Part shown: positions 6,134 through 7,422 of the stretch, in pieces
Position numbering within the stretch: position 1 is the stretch's first letter
Layout: each line of letters begins with the position of its first letter
Source: Alphaproteobacteria bacterium
GTDB taxonomy: Bacteria; Pseudomonadota; Alphaproteobacteria; Sphingomonadales; Emcibacteraceae
Length of the DNA: 7,422 nt
Assembly (NCBI GenBank): GCA_002401545.1
Contig: NVTJ01000076.1
Span: forward strand, 1 to 7,422
Reading direction: 5' to 3'
Notes under the pieces: model-generated
Told to the model about the DNA's origin: nothing
The model's database searches: none
Seen by the model: only the letters and a program-made list of their open reading frames with translations
Position numbers and translations under genes: made by a program

Positions 6134-7168
6134 ATGCAAGTGAAGATAGTGGATATTTTTGGTGACTGTGCAGGATGGGATAACTATGTAGAAAACCATC
6201 CGGAGGCAACGGTTTATCACCTGTCAGCCTGGGGCAGGGCGGTATCCTGCAGCATGGGCCATGAATGTTATTATATGGTGGTTGAAGATCAGGGCAGTAT
6301 TTGTGGTCTTATTCCTCTCATACACATTAAAAGCCGGCTTTTTGGCAATTCGCTTATTTCTGTGGCTTTTGCCACAGGCGGCGGGCCCTTGTTTGATCAC
6401 CGCGAGGCTTTGGCAGCTCTGGATGCAGAATGTCGTGCGCTACGGGAAAGCCTGGCAGTTGATTATCTTGAAAGCCGGAACAGGGAGGAAATTCATGATA
6501 ACTGGCCATCAAAGAAAGAAACCTATTCCGTCTTTCGTAAAATCCTTTCCCCTGACAATGAGAAGAATTTGCTGGCCATTCCCCGAAAACAGCGGGCGAT
6601 GGTACGCAAGGGCATTAAATTTGGCTTGAAGGCTGTTGTTGATGAGCTTCCTGATCGTTTATTTTCCATGTATTCCACAAGTTTGCGTAATCTTGGCTCC
6701 CCGGTATTTCCCCAAAAATTATTTTATTGCCTGAAACAGGAATATGGTGAAAATTGTGAGATTTTGACCATAGAAACCGATCATGGCAAAGCCATATCCA
6801 GTGTCATGACATTCTATTTTCGCGATGAGGTTGTCCCCTATTATGGCGGCGGAAATTTTGAGGCAAGGAGGTTTGCCGCCAATGACTTTATGTATTGGTC
6901 ACTGATGGAACGGGCGGTTGCTCAAAGAGATTGCCGGATATTCGATTTCGGACGAAGTAAAAACGGGACCGGTGCCTTTAGTTTCAAGAAGAACTGGGGC
7001 TTTGAGCCAAGGGCCCTGAATTATGAATTCATCCTGAAGGATGGCACTCAGATGCCGGATATTAATCCGCTTAATCCAAAATATCAGTTAATGATCAAGC
7101 TGTGGAAAAAGCTTCCCTTACCCATTGCTAATTTCGTTGGACCATTGATTTCAAGATCATTGGGCTAA
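6134..7168 (+). CDS. FemAB-family XrtA/PEP-CTERM-associated protein (GNAT-like acyl/peptidyl transferase)
   Basis: Protein of 344 residues resembling the double-GNAT FemAB family, whose best-known members add amino acids to peptidoglycan precursors from aminoacyl-tRNA; related GNAT enzymes of the CelD/BcsL type occur in exopolysaccharide loci. Signs of the XrtA-linked subgroup are IPRKQRAMVRKGIKFGL (149-165), YYGGGNFEARRFAANDFMYW (236-255) and FDFGRSKNGTGAFSFKKNWG (270-289). The first GNAT-like half carries TVYHLSAWGRAV (26-37). No membrane segment is evident. The gene begins three bases after the deacetylase stop, with GGGAG at 6123-6127 placed six bases before ATG 6134, so the two are tightly linked. 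Its likely job is acylation or aminoacylation of the polymer or an envelope component; that is inference. Family confidence is high, reaction unknown. Confidence 0.88.
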   Translation: MQVKIVDIFGDCAGWDNYVENHPEATVYHLSAWGRAVSCSMGHECYYMVVEDQGSICGLIPLIHIKSRLFGNSLISVAFATGGGPLFDHREALAALDAECRALRESLAVDYLESRNREEIHDNWPSKKETYSVFRKILSPDNEKNLLAIPRKQRAMVRKGIKFGLKAVVDELPDRLFSMYSTSLRNLGSPVFPQKLFYCLKQEYGENCEILTIETDHGKAISSVMTFYFRDEVVPYYGGGNFEARRFAANDFMYWSLMERAVAQRDCRIFDFGRSKNGTGAFSFKKNWGFEPRALNYEFILKDGTQMPDINPLNPKYQLMIKLWKKLPLPIANFVGPLISRSLG

Positions 7169-7246
7169 AAGGGGGAATTTTAAAAAAGTAATGCTTTTGA
7201 AACCAGTTTAGGGCATAAATATTGCGTTATAAAAACATAAGGCACG
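7169..7246 (+). other. 78-base gap before the exosortase gene, possible internal promoter
   Basis: This is the longest gap inside the operon; the others are 3 to 22 bases. It is AT-rich and contains no hairpin with a T run, so no terminator is supported. TTGAAA at 7197-7202 could serve as a -35 box with the weak TATTGC at 7220-7225 as a -10 box (17-base spacer). Other AT-rich hexamers lie nearby (TTATAA at 7227-7232). A separate promoter for the exosortase gene is possible but not shown. Confidence 0.25.
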
Positions 7247-7422
7247 ATGGATAAGACAATGGCAGAAATGCAACGGCAAGAGATCGAAACACAATGGCGA
7301 AGGGCGCTGATCACTCTGGCGGCTGTTGTCGTGACCATTCTGGCTGTATTTTCTGGTACGGTAACGACATTGGTAATGACCTGGTGGGACAAGCCGGAAT
7401 ATAATCATTGTTTGTTAATCCT
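7247..7422 (+). CDS. xrtA: Exosortase A (XrtA/EpsH), 5' part only, runs off the window
   Basis: The first 58 complete codons of a gene cut by the window end. The translation starts MDKTMAEMQRQ, continues through basic residues (WRR, 17-19), a hydrophobic helix (about 20-45, LITLAAVVVTILAVFSGTV and onward) and then WWDKPEYNHCLLI, the point where exosortases normally carry the conserved first loop (often YSHG-like, here YNHC). Exosortases are multi-helix inner-membrane proteases/transpeptidases that cut PEP-CTERM tails of exported proteins; the catalytic Cys, Arg and His lie beyond the window. AAGG at 7239-7242 lies four bases before the ATG; in-frame ATGs at 7259 and 7268 are alternatives. Identity rests on this short segment plus the immediately preceding set of XrtA-associated genes. 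Confidence 0.82.
   Translation, partial: MDKTMAEMQRQEIETQWRRALITLAAVVVTILAVFSGTVTTLVMTWWDKPEYNHCLLI

Noticed and set aside
1..7422. CRISPR arrays, tRNA or rRNA genes
   Set aside because: No regularly spaced repeats and no cloverleaf or ribosomal RNA sequence were seen on either strand.

Overview
The window holds most of an exosortase A (XrtA/EpsH, PEP-CTERM) type exopolysaccharide locus from a Gram-negative bacterium, almost certainly a proteobacterium. The signs of an outer membrane are a signal-peptide-bearing outer-membrane beta-barrel and a Wzz-like inner-membrane chain-length protein. An alphaproteobacterium is my best guess, because the first residues of the last gene read EYNHCLLI, a variant I associate with alphaproteobacterial XrtA. 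The genus cannot be read from the sequence. Base composition is moderate and even, and the six full genes look alike in style.

Bases 1-86 carry no recognisable gene but have two small neighbouring hairpins. Bases 87-146 encode the last 19 residues of a polysaccharide export (Wza/BexD-type, XrtA-associated) protein, with no readable family sequence upstream. A near-perfect hairpin followed by T residues (155-192) then closes that unit, and a candidate promoter (190-218) precedes the main operon.

The operon runs entirely on the + strand: chain-length determinant (254-1843), tyrosine autokinase (1861-2784), outer-membrane beta-barrel protein (2807-4234), ExeA-like AAA ATPase (4242-5276), polysaccharide deacetylase (5282-6130), FemAB/GNAT-like protein (6134-7168), and the first 58 codons of exosortase A (7247 to beyond the window end). 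Gaps are 3 to 22 bases except for 78 bases before the exosortase gene.

Together the genes are expected to control the length of an extracellular polysaccharide (chain-length protein plus kinase), modify it (deacetylase, perhaps the FemAB-like protein), help it across or anchor it at the outer membrane (beta-barrel, export protein), and couple it to sorting of PEP-CTERM proteins by exosortase. The gene set is a known conserved arrangement. The individual roles of the beta-barrel, the ATPase and the FemAB-like protein within it remain undetermined, and no PEP-CTERM substrate protein is encoded here.
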